Positions 26,657 through 35,714 of a DNA stretch of 64,000 bases are shown here, one piece after another. The translations under genes were made by a program, and so were the position numbers. Under the pieces are notes generated by a model. The model did not search any database. It was not told where the DNA came from and saw only the letters and a list, made by a program, of their open reading frames with translations. The stretch comes from JAJECS01 sp965219705 (lineage in GTDB: Bacteria > Chloroflexota > UBA11872). The stretch covers positions 2,046,001-2,110,000 of the forward strand of contig OZ244789.1 in assembly GCA_965219705.1 (NCBI GenBank), read 5' to 3'. Every line of letters begins with the position of its first letter. Within the stretch, counting starts at the first letter, position 1.

Positions 26657-28093
26657 ATGCAACCTTTGGAAACCGGCACCCGGAAGCAGCTGTTCATCGA
26701 CGACCTCGTCATCGACGAAGCCGTCGGCGTCACGCGGAATCTGAACCAGCCCGCCAAGTACGTTGGCAATCCAGTCATGATCCCGATCTATCCCTGGGAA
26801 GGCCGGCTCGAGCTTTTTGGCACGGTCTGTCGCGACCCGGACGGCAGTTTCAGGATGTGGTACCAGGGCATGGGCGGCATGGGGGTCGCCCGCATGGGCC
26901 TGGACCTGAAGGGCACCGCGCTGGAGGACCTCAACTTCGACATGAGGAACCTCCACTACAGCATCTGCTATGCCACGTCGCACGACGGCATTCACTGGGT
27001 GCGGCCCAATCTGGGGCTGGTCGAGCACAACGGCGCCACCGACAACAACATCGTGATTTCGAACGCGGCTTTCGCCAACGTGATCGAGGACACCCGCGAC
27101 CCTGACCCGGACCGGCGCTACAAGTCGCTGTTCTTCGAGGATCAGGATTGGGAAGCGCTGGGCTCGCTCCACATCGACCAGGGCGTCTCCGTCGCCTTTT
27201 CGCCCGACGGGCTGCGGTGGACCAAGCACCCCGGCAACCCCGTGATCACCAGGTCCAGCGACAGCCACACGCTCTTCGGCTGGGATGACGGGCACGGCTG
27301 CTACGTGGCCTACGCCCGCCCGACCATGCGCGAAGGCAACATGACTCGCCGCATCGGTCGCTGCGTGAGCGACGACTTCGTCAACTGGAGCGATCCCGAG
27401 GACGTGCTGGCGCCGGACGAGCATGACCCGCCCGCGGTGGAGTTCTACGGCATGCCGGTATTCCGGTACGAGGGTCACTACCTCGGCCTGCTGTACGTCT
27501 TTCACACGCGGCCCGAGGAGCCAATCCAGCGCAACTTTGGCCCCATCGACGTCCAGCTCGCCTCCAGTCGAGACGGCGTCAACTGGGAGCGCGCCGGTGA
27601 TCGGCAGCCGTTCATCCCCAACGGCCTGCCGGGAAGCATCGACGCCGGCGAGATTTTCGTCGCGCGCGCGCCAGTCATGGTGGACGACGAGCTGTGGTTC
27701 TACTACTCGCCCAGCGCCATGGAGCACGGCGTCACCGGGCGCAGCGGACCGATTTGCCTGGCCAAGCTGCGCATGGACGGCTTCGTGTCGGTGGACGCCG
27801 GCGACGAGACCGGCACCCTGGTTACCAAGTCGTTCCGTTGCGCCGGAGGTCCGCTCACCATTAACGCCGCCGCGAGCGGCGGCCTTGTCGGCGTCGCCGT
27901 GCTAGACGAGGACGGCATCCAGCACCGCGGATACTCCCGGCACGAGTGCGCGCTCTTCGATGGCGACTCCACAAGCCACCGGGTGACATGGCAAGACAAG
28001 CGCTCGCTGGAAGAACTGAAGGGGCAGAACATTCGCCTCAAGTTTTACTTGAGGAACGCCAAGCTCTTCGCGTTTACCGTTGGCCAGGAGTGA
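26657..28093 (+). CDS. Beta-propeller glycosidase-like protein (GH32/43 fold)
   Basis: 478-residue cytoplasmic protein starting at ATG 26657. It opens with RKQLFIDDLVID, typical of a widespread group of GH32-like propeller proteins, and shows blades with SHDGIHWVRPNLGL, SPDGLRWTKHPGNPV and SRDGVNWERAGDRQ. The C-terminus forms a beta-sandwich-like segment (GPLTINAAASGGLVGVAVLDEDG). It is a distant paralogue of the protein at 4483. Neighbouring sugar transport and dehydrogenase genes suggest a part in carbohydrate use; the reaction is unknown. Confidence 0.75.
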   Translation: MQPLETGTRKQLFIDDLVIDEAVGVTRNLNQPAKYVGNPVMIPIYPWEGRLELFGTVCRDPDGSFRMWYQGMGGMGVARMGLDLKGTALEDLNFDMRNLHYSICYATSHDGIHWVRPNLGLVEHNGATDNNIVISNAAFANVIEDTRDPDPDRRYKSLFFEDQDWEALGSLHIDQGVSVAFSPDGLRWTKHPGNPVITRSSDSHTLFGWDDGHGCYVAYARPTMREGNMTRRIGRCVSDDFVNWSDPEDVLAPDEHDPPAVEFYGMPVFRYEGHYLGLLYVFHTRPEEPIQRNFGPIDVQLASSRDGVNWERAGDRQPFIPNGLPGSIDAGEIFVARAPVMVDDELWFYYSPSAMEHGVTGRSGPICLAKLRMDGFVSVDAGDETGTLVTKSFRCAGGPLTINAAASGGLVGVAVLDEDGIQHRGYSRHECALFDGDSTSHRVTWQDKRSLEELKGQNIRLKFYLRNAKLFAFTVGQE

Positions 28094-28149
28094 CCGACTA
28101 GAAGCCGCTCGTCGTCGATGCCCAATGCCATGTGAGCGGCTGCCAGCCC

Positions 28150-28830
28150 CTACGCGCCTGATCGCTCCGCCAGCAGCTCGAGCGCGCGGTCGGCGATGGT
28201 GGCCACGATCTCGTCGAACGCCGCTGCGCCGAGCTCGGGCGAAGCCGTCTCGACCGGATTCAGACCGAGGATCCCCTGCGTCTCCAGTTCCACGTCGGAC
28301 CGGACCTTGGTCAGGTCCACGAAGTCCGGGTCCACGTGCCAGAGCACGCTTGTCTCCCATTTCGCGGCGTGGTCCAGGGGATACTCCGCGTCGTCGATCG
28401 CCGCGCTGTCGGGCAGGATCCACAATGCGATCCCGGCGGCGTCGGCGGCCGGCCGGGCGCCGCGTTCCAGCGCTGCGAGGTGGTCGGGATTGCCGTGGCC
28501 GGAGATGATTACCACCACGCTGAAGCCCTCCTCGGCCAGCTGCGCCACGTAGTCACGCGCCAACGATTCGAGGGTGGCCGCCGACACCTCGATGGTGTGG
28601 CTGAAGCCGGCATAGGGCTTCATTGTCTGGTGCCCGCAGTACAGCGTCGGCAGCGAGATGGCGCCGATGCGGTCGGCCACGGCGTCGGCGAAGGCGGCGG
28701 CCTTCAAGCCGTCGAGGCCAATTGCCGCGTGATAGCCATGCCACTCCAGCGCGCCCCACGGCAGCACGGCCACCGGCACCTTGGCGCGAATGGCCTCAAT
28801 CTCATCCGGTCGCAGACGTTCGTATTTCAT
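28150..28830 (-). CDS. Creatininase family protein
   Basis: 226-residue creatininase-family (creatinine amidohydrolase-like) enzyme. Metal-site features are visible: LPWGALEWHGYHAAIGLD (Glu and His with the following Asp) and SGHGNPDH. The family hydrolyses cyclic or linear amide bonds, for example creatinine or intermediates of riboflavin/F420 and mycofactocin making, so the exact substrate is open. ATG 28830 follows GGAGG at seven bases. It is convergent with the propeller gene and divergent from the RraA-family gene. Confidence 0.86.
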   Translation of the reverse strand: MKYERLRPDEIEAIRAKVPVAVLPWGALEWHGYHAAIGLDGLKAAAFADAVADRIGAISLPTLYCGHQTMKPYAGFSHTIEVSAATLESLARDYVAQLAEEGFSVVVIISGHGNPDHLAALERGARPAADAAGIALWILPDSAAIDDAEYPLDHAAKWETSVLWHVDPDFVDLTKVRSDVELETQGILGLNPVETASPELGAAAFDEIVATIADRALELLAERSGA

Positions 28831-28904
28831 GGCGCGGCCTCCGGCTCCGGTGGCGGGCCGGGAGCGTATCAGAGCCTCGGTAAAGTGTGTCGCACCGGCG
28901 CAAC

Positions 28905-28933
28905 TTGCGCGCCGGTGCGAGCGTGCGTAGGTT
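28905..28933 (+). promoter_or_regulatory. Promoter with TAGGTT -10, shared with 26570
   Basis: TTGCGC at 28905-28910 and TAGGTT at 28928-28933 with a 17-base spacer, the same hexamers and much of the same spacer as at 26570. It reads toward the RraA-family gene at 28991. Confidence 0.65.
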
Positions 28934-28990
28934 CGGGGATTCACCGCGCCCGCACGGCCGGCGCGTCCGCACCACGATTCGAGCGAAGGC

Positions 28991-29665
28991 ATGACCGAGC
29001 TGGACCCGGCGATCCTTGATGGATTGCTGGAATACGACACCCCGACCATCTGCAATGCGATCGAAGCGATGGAGGTGCGCGACCCGATCGAGGGCTATAT
29101 GGGGTGGGACGTTCGCTGCATGTATCCGGACCTGGGACGCATGGTCGGGTATGCCGTGACCGCGACCGGTCGCAGCACCGTGCCGGGCTCGCCCCAGAAG
29201 GGCGACGGGTTTGCCCAGTGGTATGAGTTGGTCGAGAAGTCGCCGCGGCCTTCGGTGCTCGTGCTCAAGGACGTCGGGCCCGACCGATACCGCTCGGCCC
29301 ACTGCGGGGACGTGATGGTCACGATTTCGCTGGCGTTGGGGGCGATCGGGCTCGTGACCGACGGCGGCGTGCGCGATTTCGAAACCGTGCATGAGCTGGG
29401 CTTTCGCTATTTCGCGTCGGGTTTGGTGGCCGCGCATGGCACCCCCGAGATCGTTCAGGCCGGGCTCGACGTCACCATCAGCGGCACGCGCGTGTGCACC
29501 GGCGACATCATCCACGCCGATGTCAACGGGGTCGCCGTGCTGCCGGTGGAACATTGCGCTGAGGTGCTTGAGCGCTGTCCGGGCGTGCTCGAGGTCGAGG
29601 AGCGCCGACGCGCCCTGGCGAACTCCCCGGGATTCAGGGCCGCGGACCTGCGCAATATGCCGTAG
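28991..29665 (+). CDS. RraA family protein (HMG/CHA aldolase-like)
   Basis: 224-residue protein of the RraA/4-hydroxy-4-methyl-2-oxoglutarate aldolase superfamily. The catalytic block TDGGVRD supplies the Arg-Asp pair that binds metal and substrate in the aldolases, and GDIIHADVNGVAVLP is the conserved end segment. Here it is more likely a class II pyruvate aldolase or oxaloacetate decarboxylase than the RNase E regulator, because its neighbours are catabolic. ATG 28991 lies after GCGAAGGC. It shares its upstream region with the propeller gene at 26657. Confidence 0.87.
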   Translation: MTELDPAILDGLLEYDTPTICNAIEAMEVRDPIEGYMGWDVRCMYPDLGRMVGYAVTATGRSTVPGSPQKGDGFAQWYELVEKSPRPSVLVLKDVGPDRYRSAHCGDVMVTISLALGAIGLVTDGGVRDFETVHELGFRYFASGLVAAHGTPEIVQAGLDVTISGTRVCTGDIIHADVNGVAVLPVEHCAEVLERCPGVLEVEERRRALANSPGFRAADLRNMP

Positions 29666-29678
29666 ACCCGCTCGACGG

Positions 29679-30626
29679 TCAGCCTTCCAGCAAGCGACCG
29701 CGAAGCCGCAAGAACCAGAACACGAAGAACCCCGTAATCAGCAGGATCATCACGGCGGACGCGGCGGATAGGCCGAAGTTGAAGCCGATGAATGCCTCGC
29801 GGTAGGTAAGCAGCGGCAACACCATCGTCGTGTCGCCGGGGCCGCCGCCGGTCGTCAGAAACGGCAGGTCCCAGTTGCGGAAGGTATAGATCGTGTCGAG
29901 CAGCAGGATCGTCAGGATCGTGGGTCCCATGGCGGGCAGCGTGATATGGAGAAAGCGCCGCCAGCGACCGGCGCCGTCAACCGATGCCGCTTCGTAGTGG
30001 TCTTTGGGAATGCTCTGCAAGCCCGCCAGCCACATGATCATCGTCAGGGGATAGCCGCCCCAGCCGTTCGTGGCGATGAGCGCGGGCATGGCCAGTTTGA
30101 AGTCGCCGAACCACTCCGGGGGTGGGCAGCACTCGACGATCCCAAGGGTCCGTAGCGTGCTGTTGAATCCGCCCCGATGGTCGAGCAGCAGCACCCAGGT
30201 GATGGCGACGACCGCCGGGATGATCAGCCAGGGCGTGATGAAGATGGCCCGAAAGAACGTCCGCAGCGACCCGCGCATGCGCGCGGTGAGCAGCAACGCC
30301 AGACCGCCGCCCACGATCTGGTGAATCACAAGGCTCGCGGCGACGAAGATGATGGAGTTCTTGAGCGCGATCCAAAACAGCTCCTTCTGAAACAGATCGG
30401 CGTAGTTTTCGAAGCCGACAAATTGCTCCTCGACGCGCGAGAACAAGTCTTGAAACAAGCTGAGATGGAACATGCGGCCCATGGGAAAGACCATCAGGGC
30501 CATCATCACGAGTATCGCCGGGGCGACGAAGGCGTAGGGCAGGAGTGCGCGCCGCCATGACCGGCGACGCCTCGGGGCCGCTCCGCCGGACGCGCGGGAT
30601 TGTCGTGGTACTGCCGTGTCGGTCAT
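29679..30626 (-). CDS. Carbohydrate ABC transporter permease (MalF type)
   Basis: 315-residue permease with six membrane helices after a basic N-terminus (RRRRSWRRALLPYAFVAPA). The family loop for the ATPase is seen in YEAASVDGAGRWRRFLHITLPAMGPTI. ATG 30626 is preferred to TTG 30668 on family length. It is the last gene of a three-gene minus-strand set (MalG-type permease, binding protein, MalF-type permease). A strong hairpin separates it from the binding-protein gene. No ATPase gene is linked. Confidence 0.9.
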   Translation of the reverse strand: MTDTAVPRQSRASGGAAPRRRRSWRRALLPYAFVAPAILVMMALMVFPMGRMFHLSLFQDLFSRVEEQFVGFENYADLFQKELFWIALKNSIIFVAASLVIHQIVGGGLALLLTARMRGSLRTFFRAIFITPWLIIPAVVAITWVLLLDHRGGFNSTLRTLGIVECCPPPEWFGDFKLAMPALIATNGWGGYPLTMIMWLAGLQSIPKDHYEAASVDGAGRWRRFLHITLPAMGPTILTILLLDTIYTFRNWDLPFLTTGGGPGDTTMVLPLLTYREAFIGFNFGLSAASAVMILLITGFFVFWFLRLRGRLLEG

Positions 30627-30704
30627 AGCGGCGCGCGCCGAAACGGCGGCCGTGCTCCGGACGGCCAAAGTGAGCCCACGTTAGGTCGTCGTCTCCAATC
30701 CATG

Positions 30705-30735
30705 GGAGAGCGCGGGCACCGTGCCCGCGCTCTCC
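30705..30735 (-). terminator. Intercistronic hairpin after the binding-protein gene
   Basis: Perfect 15-base arms GGAGAGCGCGGGCAC and GTGCCCGCGCTCTCC are separated by a single base, giving a tight hairpin of about 14 pairs. It lies between the stop of the binding-protein gene (30773) and the start of the permease (30626). It would reduce read-through or protect the upstream mRNA, giving more binding protein than permease. Confidence 0.65.
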
Positions 30736-30772
30736 AGGGTCATCGCTCGGGGCGATCGCAAACGCGCGCGGC

Positions 30773-32101
30773 CTAGCCGCTCACGGATTCGTTCCACCCC
30801 TCCTCGGTGCGATCCAGGACCTCCTGATACGAGGCACTCCCGTCGAGGGCGTCGTGGATGTTGCGCACGAAGATGAGGCGCTCATCCCCCAGGCCCTCAG
30901 AGCCCTGGGCGCCGTCGAACGTGGCCCACTTGATCGCCTCGGTGACAAGATCGCTCATGCGGCCCACCGCGTAGTTGGGCTTGGCGTTCTTGTTGGCCGG
31001 AACCTGATTGCCCAGACCGGCGACCAGCGTGTTGCCCTCGACGCCGGCGATCCATGCCAGAAAATCGAAGGTTTCCTGCGGGTACTCCGTGCGATCGGCG
31101 ATGCTGTTGCGCCAGCCGAACGTGAAGCCGGACCGCCTCGCGGGACCCTCGAGGGGCGGACCAACGAAGAAACTGAGGTCTTCGCGCTCCAGATAGCCGT
31201 TGAGGTGGGCGGAGTTGTCGTAGAACATTCCGCTCAGGCCTGAGCCAAAGTTCTCGATCAACGTCTGCTCGGTGCCGTTCAGGCTGCCGGGCGCGACCAT
31301 GCCTTCCTTGAGCTCCATGTCGAGCACGTAGCTGACGGCTGCCAGGCCCTCGGACGTATTGGCGGCGAAGGTGAGGTCGTCGTCGTTCTCAACCTCGCCA
31401 CCCGCCTGCCAGATCTGCGGGTACAGGTGGCTGTAGACCTGCGGATTCTCGAGGCTCCAGGCGTGCGAAATGCCGTACTTGCCCGCGTCCGGATCGGTGA
31501 CCTTCTTGCCGGTCTCGATGTGCTCGTCCCAGTTATCCGGGGGTCCATCCACGCCCGCGGCCTCAAACGTGCCCTCGTTGTAGTGCGTGAGACCGGTAAT
31601 CGTGGACATCGGGACGACGACGATCTCGTTCCCGATCCGGTTCTTGAGCGGGCCGGCGTACTCCGACCAGTCGAAGCTCGCGGCGTTGGCCATGGTTTCG
31701 ACTTCGCGGATCATGCCCTGGTCCCAGAAGTCGCCGATCTGCCAGAAGCCGATTTGGATGGCGTCCGGCAGAACTCCGGCGGCATGCAGGGTAATCATCT
31801 TGTCCTGGGCCTGGGTGAATCCAAGATTCTGCGGCTCCACCTGGATGTGGGGCATTGCCGCGTGGAAGGCGTCCAGAATCTCAGCGGCCGGGCCTTCCCC
31901 AACTTCAGAAAACGCCCAGTTGAGATACTCGATCGTGACGGTTTCCCGTTGACCGCCGTCCGTGGTTGTCGTCTCGGTCATGGCCTCGGGCTCGGCCTCG
32001 TCCTCGCCGCAGGCTGCGAGCATTGACGCCGCTGCGGCGCCGACGGCCACGCCAAAGCCCGCTGCCATCAACGAGCGCCGGCTGAATCTGCGTGGATGCA
32101 T
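30773..32101 (-). CDS. Carbohydrate ABC transporter substrate-binding lipoprotein
   Basis: 442-residue extracellular binding protein, family 1. The N-terminus has a Tat motif FSRRSLMAAGFG and a lipobox LAAC, then an acidic/Thr spacer and the domain start ETVTIEYLNWAFSEVGEG. ATG 32101 follows TAGGAGGAG, a very strong ribosome site. It sits between two permease genes and binds the sugar for both. The order permease-binding protein-permease is less common than binding protein first. The ligand is not predictable. Confidence 0.9.
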   Translation of the reverse strand: MHPRRFSRRSLMAAGFGVAVGAAAASMLAACGEDEAEPEAMTETTTTDGGQRETVTIEYLNWAFSEVGEGPAAEILDAFHAAMPHIQVEPQNLGFTQAQDKMITLHAAGVLPDAIQIGFWQIGDFWDQGMIREVETMANAASFDWSEYAGPLKNRIGNEIVVVPMSTITGLTHYNEGTFEAAGVDGPPDNWDEHIETGKKVTDPDAGKYGISHAWSLENPQVYSHLYPQIWQAGGEVENDDDLTFAANTSEGLAAVSYVLDMELKEGMVAPGSLNGTEQTLIENFGSGLSGMFYDNSAHLNGYLEREDLSFFVGPPLEGPARRSGFTFGWRNSIADRTEYPQETFDFLAWIAGVEGNTLVAGLGNQVPANKNAKPNYAVGRMSDLVTEAIKWATFDGAQGSEGLGDERLIFVRNIHDALDGSASYQEVLDRTEEGWNESVSG

Positions 32102-32204
32102 ACACTCCTCCTAGTCAAGTGTGGTCTCGGGCGCTCGGCCCGCGGAGCCGAGCGCGTAATTCGATCCGTGTTAGTCGATACGCCACCTCCTCACGAGTGA
32201 CGAC

Positions 32205-33107
32205 CTACTGCTTGACGGCGCCAAGGGTCAACCCGGAGACCAAGTACCGCTGCGCCAGCGCATAGAGCACGAGCAACGGAATGCTGGCCAAAACGGACGC
32301 GGCCAGCATCTGATGCCAGTCCACGTTTTGCTGCCCGATGAGCGTGACGATGCCGAGCGGGATCGTTCGCATGTCGTCCGACACCGTTAGCTGGACGGCG
32401 AACAGCAGGTCCTGGAACGACAGGATGAAGGCGAACACCCCGGTTGCCACGATTCCCGGATAGGCGAGCGGGCGCATGATCGTCCACAGCATGCGCAGCC
32501 GTCCCGCGCCATCGATAAAGGCGGATTCCTCGAGCTCGATGGGAATCGTGGCGAAGTAGGTCGTCAGCATGAGAATGGCCAGCGGTAGGGCAAACGACGC
32601 GTAGGTGATGATCAGCGCCAGGTGGGTGTCGTACAGCTCGAACTGCCGAATCAGCGCAAAGAACGGGATGATCATGGCCACCGGCGGGATCTGCTGCGTC
32701 CCAACAACGAAAAACTCGATTGGACGCTTGCCGCGGAAGGCGAACCGCGACATGCCGTAGGCGGCGAGCGCCCCGAGGGTAATGGCGACTAGCGTGGTGG
32801 CGCCGGCAACAAAATAGCTGTTGAGAAAGATGCGAAGCCATAGCCCTTTGCCGAAGACCTTGCCGTAGGCCTCGAGGGTTGGCGTCGGCGGCAACCACTC
32901 CGCCGGATGCTTGAAGATCTCCCCATTCGGCCGCACCGAATTGGTTACCAGCCAGAACAGGGGGTACAGCACGACGGCGGCCAGGACGAGCAGAACCAAT
33001 GCGCGGATGATGGCTTCTAGATGCAGCGGCCAGCGACGCAGCAACGACCGTCCGGCCACCGGTGCCAATCCGGCGCCGGATTGTGGAGCGGTTGCGTTGC
33101 GGATCAA
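32205..33107 (-). CDS. Carbohydrate ABC transporter permease (MalG type)
   Basis: About 300-residue permease with six helices. The ATPase-docking loop is EESAFIDGAGRLRMLWTIMRPLAYPGI, and the C-terminus ends in LVSGLTLGAVKQ, typical of the group. No ATG is available: TTG 33107 is chosen because GGGGGG lies just upstream, and TTG 33119 is the alternative. A TATACT -10-like box reads toward it at 33181-33176. It is the first gene of the sugar transporter set on this strand. Confidence 0.87.
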   Translation of the reverse strand: MIRNATAPQSGAGLAPVAGRSLLRRWPLHLEAIIRALVLLVLAAVVLYPLFWLVTNSVRPNGEIFKHPAEWLPPTPTLEAYGKVFGKGLWLRIFLNSYFVAGATTLVAITLGALAAYGMSRFAFRGKRPIEFFVVGTQQIPPVAMIIPFFALIRQFELYDTHLALIITYASFALPLAILMLTTYFATIPIELEESAFIDGAGRLRMLWTIMRPLAYPGIVATGVFAFILSFQDLLFAVQLTVSDDMRTIPLGIVTLIGQQNVDWHQMLAASVLASIPLLVLYALAQRYLVSGLTLGAVKQ

Positions 33108-33302
33108 GGCACCCCCCAACGATCACGACCACGCACGGCCGACTTCCGGACCAAAGTCCGCCTTCCGACGGCGCGAGTATACGTTGACGGTCCGGTGCGC
33201 GTGGGTGCGCGGCTGGCGCCGAGCGGCCGCGGATTGCGGGTGCACCTCCGTACAATGCGGGGCCGCCGCGCGGCACGCGTGAGTCACCAGAGGAGCTAGA
33301 CG

Positions 33303-34454
33303 ATGGCACGCAAAGTCAGCGTCGGCGTCGTGGGCATCGGGACGGTCGCCGAGCTGTTCTATCTGGAGGCCATCGTCAAACATGGCGCGCGCGCGGAGCT
33401 GACGGCCCTGTGCGACGTCGTGCCGGGGCGGGCGCAGGCCGCCGCCGAGAAGTGGGGCGCCAAGGCCGCCTTCACCGACCTGGGCCAGATGCTCGAGTCG
33501 ACGGACGTCGAGGCGGTGCTCGTGCTGACGAAGCACAGCCAGCACTACGACCACGCCAAGCAGGTGCTCGAGGACGGTCGGCATCTGGGAATCGAAAAGC
33601 CCATCGCGGCGACCCTTGAGCAGGCGACCGAGATCGTGGAGCTTGCCGAGGCGCGGGGTCTCAAGTTGGCGGCGGCGCCGGCCATGGCCTTCGAGCCGGT
33701 GTCGCGGCGCGCCGAGTCGCTCATCGCCGGCGGCGCCATCGGACGGGTGGCCGGGTTACGCACGCACATGACCGCGAATCCCGCGGATCGGGAGACCGAA
33801 TGGCGGCGGCTCGGGCGAACTATCGCCCGCATCGACACGCCTCCCACCGACCAGACGTGGATGTACCAAGCTAGCGAAGGCGGCCCCCTGTTCGACCTCA
33901 CGCCCTACCAGCTCATACCGCCCACGCGGCTCCTGGGACCGATCAAGCGCGTGGGTGCGCTGGCCGGCATTGCCGTGCCGGAGCGGGTCGCCGGGAGCGG
34001 CCCTGTGAAGGGGCAGCGGTTCACGACGACGGCCCCCGACAACATCTTCATGATGCTCGACTGGGGCGAGGACCGCTTCGGCACGGTGTACTCGGGGTAC
34101 CTGCCGGCGAACTTCCGCGGACCTCACACCGAGTACTACGGCGATGGGGGCGTCCTAGCAGTCAACGGAGGCACCGGAACCGATAGCGTCGAGCTCTATC
34201 GCCAGGCCAAGGGAGGCGGCGCGAGTCGCTGGGAGGCCGTCGGCGAGGCCAACGAGGGCTGGGATGTCGTCGATCGCGCGGGCGCAATCACCCACCTGGT
34301 CGACTGCATTGCGGACGACGCGGAGGTGCAGCTCTCCGCCCGCCAGGCGCTGCATATCCTCGAAGTGGTGGACCTCGTAAACAAATCAAGCGCCAGCGGC
34401 CGGTTCCTCGATACGTCGACGACCTTCGAGCTACCGGCGGCGGTTCGCGCGTAG
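33303..34454 (+). CDS. Gfo/Idh/MocA family oxidoreductase
   Basis: 383-residue NAD(P)-dependent sugar or inositol dehydrogenase-like enzyme. The N-terminal Rossmann fold begins VGVVGIGTVAELF, and the family EKP motif is in GIEKPIAATL, whose Lys is catalytic or binds the cofactor. The C-terminal half is the usual alpha/beta substrate domain. GAGGAG precedes ATG 33303, and TACAAT at 33251-33256 is a fair -10 box. It is divergent from the sugar transporter, so it probably oxidises the imported sugar or an imported cyclitol. Confidence 0.9.
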   Translation: MARKVSVGVVGIGTVAELFYLEAIVKHGARAELTALCDVVPGRAQAAAEKWGAKAAFTDLGQMLESTDVEAVLVLTKHSQHYDHAKQVLEDGRHLGIEKPIAATLEQATEIVELAEARGLKLAAAPAMAFEPVSRRAESLIAGGAIGRVAGLRTHMTANPADRETEWRRLGRTIARIDTPPTDQTWMYQASEGGPLFDLTPYQLIPPTRLLGPIKRVGALAGIAVPERVAGSGPVKGQRFTTTAPDNIFMMLDWGEDRFGTVYSGYLPANFRGPHTEYYGDGGVLAVNGGTGTDSVELYRQAKGGGASRWEAVGEANEGWDVVDRAGAITHLVDCIADDAEVQLSARQALHILEVVDLVNKSSASGRFLDTSTTFELPAAVRA

Positions 34455-34739
34455 CCTTCCACCGCCTGGCAATGCCGAGTCACCCGTGTGTGCCATCGGG
34501 CGCAGGGCTTACCCATGCCGCTTTGCGAACTTTGAGCGAGACCGCGAGAGTCATCACTGGTGAGAAGGGGCAAGCTGACAACTCCCCGTGCTGTAGTGGA
34601 ATGGCAACTCGGATGGTTTTGCAATCTACAATGCAAGTGGCTGGAGAAACCTAGAAGATCTCTGCGCTGCCAAGACCGTGTAATCCGACTATGAAGGCCA
34701 GTCTTAGACCCAAATCTTCAGACGCCAGCAACAGTCGCG

Positions 34740-35714
34740 ATGTGTACAGGAGGCTATACGGTAGACAAACAACGGGGCATCGGCTGGCTGTGGCACTCGT
34801 TCTTGTACGAAGTCAACAGGGCAACAGCATCGCTCATGTACCTGCTCCAAGGCATGGAGTCGGTTCGCAGTAGCGAACTTCTACCATACAACAAACTGCC
34901 TCCTAATCAGCAGAAATACTCTGCCTGTTTCCCAAAGCTATCGTACGTGGATATTCCGCTAGCTCTGTCCGGTATTGGATTCGACTATAATGACATTCTG
35001 AAGCATGAAGGTGAAGCGGAGCAACTTGCGTTCAAGGGATGGGTGGAACAGGTCTACTTTCTATGGGAAAGCCGATTCCGCAATGAGCTGAAGGGCAACC
35101 TCGAAGGTTCTGACATCATCCTCCCGGAAAGCGATTCCATCGGGGACTTTCGGCTTGTCCGCAATGACCTCATCCACAATAACGGCGTAGCCAGCGAAGA
35201 TAATTCAGGCAAGTGTACGGTTCTCAAATGGTTCGATCCGGGTGAACGTATCATCCTGGGGATGAACCACGTCTTTGATTTTCTGAACCATATGGGCCTC
35301 ATGACCACCATGCGTGGATATCTTGACCACGGACCCGTCGCTGCGTGGACGGTATTTCCTGGCATGGAGGATAGCCTTAGGGACCGACCCGTCCCGAGGA
35401 TTGTTTCTCTTCGCACGTCGATAGACAAAGAACTGGATGATGGTTCAAGCTGGCATGTGATAAGCGTTGTGTTCGAGAACGGGGTTTTCGTCAATATCCC
35501 GGTGCATTACGCTGCCAATGGACATCCTCTCCGGGAGAGGATCGAATTCATTGACAATACCCATATTGACGAGGATGGGAACCTGCGCTTCGCAAACGGA
35601 GCCGTCAAATATCGAGTAAGCCTTTACAGAGAGGCTATAGATGCTCTCTTCAAGAAGGGACCGAAGATTGAGGGAATAGGTGTTCCGGGGCCTGCGTTCA
35701 GGTTTCGGAGATAG
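34740..35714 (+). CDS. Orphan protein with HEPN-like R-x4-H motif on AT-richer DNA
   Basis: 324-residue protein I do not recognise. The helical first half (to about residue 150) ends in LVRNDLIHNNG, where R141-N142 and H146 fit the R-x4-H signature of HEPN ribonucleases and nucleotide-transfer partners. The second half is beta-rich. The DNA is plainly lower in GC and uses AT-ending codons unlike all its neighbours, a sign of transfer. ATG 34740 has no ribosome site. A second frame from ATG 34691 reads into the same place and could be the real N-terminus joined by a frameshift near the GGGG at about 34773. Function unproven. Confidence 0.6.
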   Translation: MCTGGYTVDKQRGIGWLWHSFLYEVNRATASLMYLLQGMESVRSSELLPYNKLPPNQQKYSACFPKLSYVDIPLALSGIGFDYNDILKHEGEAEQLAFKGWVEQVYFLWESRFRNELKGNLEGSDIILPESDSIGDFRLVRNDLIHNNGVASEDNSGKCTVLKWFDPGERIILGMNHVFDFLNHMGLMTTMRGYLDHGPVAAWTVFPGMEDSLRDRPVPRIVSLRTSIDKELDDGSSWHVISVVFENGVFVNIPVHYAANGHPLRERIEFIDNTHIDEDGNLRFANGAVKYRVSLYREAIDALFKKGPKIEGIGVPGPAFRFRR

